From NCBI GenBank assembly GCA_910584665.1, contig CAJUBL010000035.1, forward strand, positions 1-33,479: a stretch of DNA of 33,479 nucleotides, read 5' to 3'. The notes under the pieces were generated by a model. That model saw nothing but the letters and a program-made list of their open reading frames with translations. It made no database searches and was not told where the DNA came from. Positions 32,162-33,479 of this stretch are shown piece after piece. Both the position numbers and the translations under genes were made by a program. Each line of letters opens with the position of its first letter. The first letter of the stretch is position 1. The DNA is from an uncultured Muribaculaceae bacterium. GTDB taxonomy: Bacteria; Bacteroidota; Bacteroidia; Bacteroidales; Muribaculaceae.

Positions 32162-32731
32162 ATGAAAAAAAGTCAGTTATATACCCGTACCGGTGATCAG
32201 GGCACAACATCTCTCGTAGGAGGCAAACGTATATCCAAGGCCTCAGACCGCCTGGAATCATACGGCACTGTCGACGAGCTGAACGCCTGGATAGGCGTAA
32301 TCGCCTCACATCCCGATATGCCCCGGACACAGGTCCCCACCCTGCTATACATACAGCATAAACTGTTTGATCTCGGAGCCTACCTCGCCACCCCGTCCGA
32401 CAATCAGACCGAGATATCCCAGCCGCTGTCTCTCGGCCACCAGACCCTGTCGCGTATCGAACACGAGATCGACATTCTTGACAACGAGACCCCGGCAGCC
32501 AACCGTTTCGTACTCCCGGGCGGCAATCATCTGTCCGCCCTCACCCACGTGGCACGCACGGTGTGCCGCCGAGCCGAAAGACGCATCATCACGCTCACAC
32601 AGACCGGTGAGCATGTCGATCCGTGCGTAATACGCTTTGTCAACCGGCTAAGCGATTACCTGTTTATACTCTCCCGACACATAAATCACAGCAACGGATG
32701 CGCCGAAGTGTATTGGGACAAAGAGATTTAA
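32162..32731 (+). CDS. PduO-type cob(I)alamin adenosyltransferase
   Basis: A 189-aa cytosolic enzyme that attaches the 5'-deoxyadenosyl group of ATP to cob(I)alamin, forming coenzyme B12. The ATP-binding N-terminus is LYTRTGDQGTTSLVGG (about 6-21). It is followed by RLESYGTVDELNAWIG (about 31-46), ARTVCRRAERRI (about 130-141) and NRLSDYLFILSRHIN, all conserved in the PduO/MMAB family. The length fits the core family (about 180-200 aa). It lies 30 bases after the small membrane protein gene and about 70 bases before the DUF2795 promoter. A cobalamin riboswitch was not seen. Confidence 0.93.
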   Translation: MKKSQLYTRTGDQGTTSLVGGKRISKASDRLESYGTVDELNAWIGVIASHPDMPRTQVPTLLYIQHKLFDLGAYLATPSDNQTEISQPLSLGHQTLSRIEHEIDILDNETPAANRFVLPGGNHLSALTHVARTVCRRAERRIITLTQTGEHVDPCVIRFVNRLSDYLFILSRHINHSNGCAEVYWDKEI

Positions 32732-32796
32732 GAAAAAATATTCCTACAAGTCCAATAAAAAAGAATATAATGCGTTTAAGATAAGAGAATAATAAT

Positions 32797-32804
32797 TACC
32801 TTTG
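32797..32804 (+). promoter_or_regulatory. -7 promoter element of the DUF2795 gene
   Basis: TACCTTTG is an exact TAnnTTTG match, with TTTA at 32775-32778 as a near -33 at 18-base spacing. It would start transcription about 20 bases before ATG 32833. Confidence 0.65.
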
Positions 32805-32832
32805 CACACATTTTCAAAAAATACTTACAACT

Positions 32833-33054
32833 ATGTATTGGACACTTGAATTAGCATCAAAGCTCGAAGACGCACCATGGCCTGCAACCAAGGAAGAACT
32901 TATAGACTACGCCATGCGCTCAGGCGCCCCACTCGAAGTAATCGAGAATCTTCAGGAGATCGAAGACGAGGGCGAGACCTACGAGTGCATAGAAGACATC
33001 TGGCCAGACTACCCCTCCAAAGAAGACTTCTTCTTCAACGAGGAGGAATACTAA
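32833..33054 (+). CDS. DUF2795 family protein
   Basis: A 73-aa small cytosolic acidic protein. The sequence MYWTLELASKLEDAPWPATK followed by ELIDYAMRSGAPLEVIENLQ, then a WPDYPSKEDFFFNEEEY tail, is the Bacteroidetes-conserved form of DUF2795. The helical core with the APWPAT(K)EELIDYA pattern is diagnostic. The biochemical role is unknown. It has its own promoter (32797-32804) and a strong hairpin terminator at 33083-33123, so it is a stand-alone gene. Confidence 0.92.
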   Translation: MYWTLELASKLEDAPWPATKEELIDYAMRSGAPLEVIENLQEIEDEGETYECIEDIWPDYPSKEDFFFNEEEY

Positions 33055-33082
33055 GGGGTTAAATTCGTATAAATAACTTATA

Positions 33083-33123
33083 ACCAATGGTCAAACAACA
33101 CAATAGTTTGTTTGGCCATTGGT
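33083..33123 (+). terminator. Hairpin terminator after the DUF2795 gene
   Basis: Arms ACCAATGGTCAAACAA (33083-33098) and TTGTTTGGCCATTGGT (33108-33123) pair over 16 bases, with one G-T wobble and a 9-base loop, followed by GTTTTAT. A standard intrinsic terminator, 28 bases after the stop codon. Confidence 0.8.
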
Positions 33124-33130
33124 GTTTTAT

Positions 33131-33479
33131 AGCCCTGAACGGTGTAGTTTATTTGGCTAAAATCCGATTTTTTGGAGGAAATTACGGATTTGTTTGTATA
33201 TAATTCATGCCTGTTGGCCAGTTGAGGGAATATCGGAAAATTACAAAAAACTTGATTTGGCTTTTGGTTTACTCACGCGAAGGGAATAGGTATTGGTACA
33301 TAAATTTCTGAAACGTTTTCTCTATAACGCCTTTTCTGGAACTCGGCACTTGTCTACATGAACTCGACAACTTTCAACGTCTGGAATCAATGCCAGAAGT
33401 TGAAAGCTGTGCATTTATATTTTCTAAGTAGATGTTGAAAATTAGTTTATATCAGATTTTTTTCGTATCTTTGTGTAAA
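33131..33479. other. Non-coding right edge: hairpin and edge promoter
   Basis: No ORF of note is present. A short inverted repeat (AAATCCG...CGGATTT) lies near 33155-33190. An 18-base stem with two mismatches (33367-33384 with 33393-33410, core CTTTCAACGTCTGG/CCAGAAGTTGAAAG) follows. At 33436-33453 a GAAAATTAGTTTATATCA word resembles the arm of the palindromic element at 23002-23031. TATCTTTG at 33466-33473 is a full -7 match pointing to a gene beyond the window. Confidence 0.5.

Overview
The window looks like a chromosomal segment of a Bacteroidales bacterium, most likely a gut Muribaculaceae-type organism (the family is an inference). Evidence for the order: many genes are preceded by the Bacteroidetes -7 element TAnnTTTG; there is a PorW/SprE type IX secretion lipoprotein; two secreted proteins carry type IX-like C-terminal sorting tails; and there is an NVEALA/6-bladed beta-propeller pair and a DUF2795 protein, both typical of this group. 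No rRNA, tRNA, CRISPR array or transposase gene was seen.

Layout. 1-1760 is visibly AT-rich accessory DNA holding a minus-strand operon: NVEALA-type exported peptide, propeller lipoprotein, and a lipoprotein cut by the window edge. 1816-5438 is a compact minus-strand transcription unit with its own promoter and hairpin terminator. It encodes four phage-head-like proteins: an acidic scaffold-like protein, an SU10-type major capsid protein, a likely head completion/connector protein and a short P22-type portal. No terminase, protease, tail, integrase or lysis gene accompanies them. 5388-6079 is non-coding or weakly coding and holds hairpins, a 56-codon ORF and a 206-bp MITE-like palindromic element.

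6080-14508 holds an NhaC-type antiporter, a DNRLRE/CBM-like secreted protein (minus), a tiny Cys-rich lipoprotein, an AspT/YidE-type transporter and PorW/SprE. 14785-24995 is minus strand: recA; an unrecognised 806-aa helical-repeat protein overlapping a NagD-type HAD phosphatase; a polyprenyl-phosphate sugar transferase one base downstream of a double GH43 glycosidase; and a His-rich COG0523 GTPase coupled to a NUDIX hydrolase. 25038-31511 (minus) holds truA, speA, a secreted endonuclease I and a U32 peptidase/tRNA-hydroxylation protein. 31607-33054 (plus) holds a small membrane protein, a PduO-type cobalamin adenosyltransferase and a DUF2795 protein. The right 350 bases are non-coding apart from hairpins and a promoter-like site at the edge.

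Working together: the two sorting-tail proteins (DNRLRE and endonuclease I) are plausible cargo of the secretion system that PorW serves. The remaining genes are mostly housekeeping. The strongest candidate for something undescribed is the isolated four-gene capsid/portal operon. Second-tier items are the long palindromic elements at 5799-6004 and 23002-23170, the NVEALA operon, the Cys-rich lipoprotein and the 806-aa protein.
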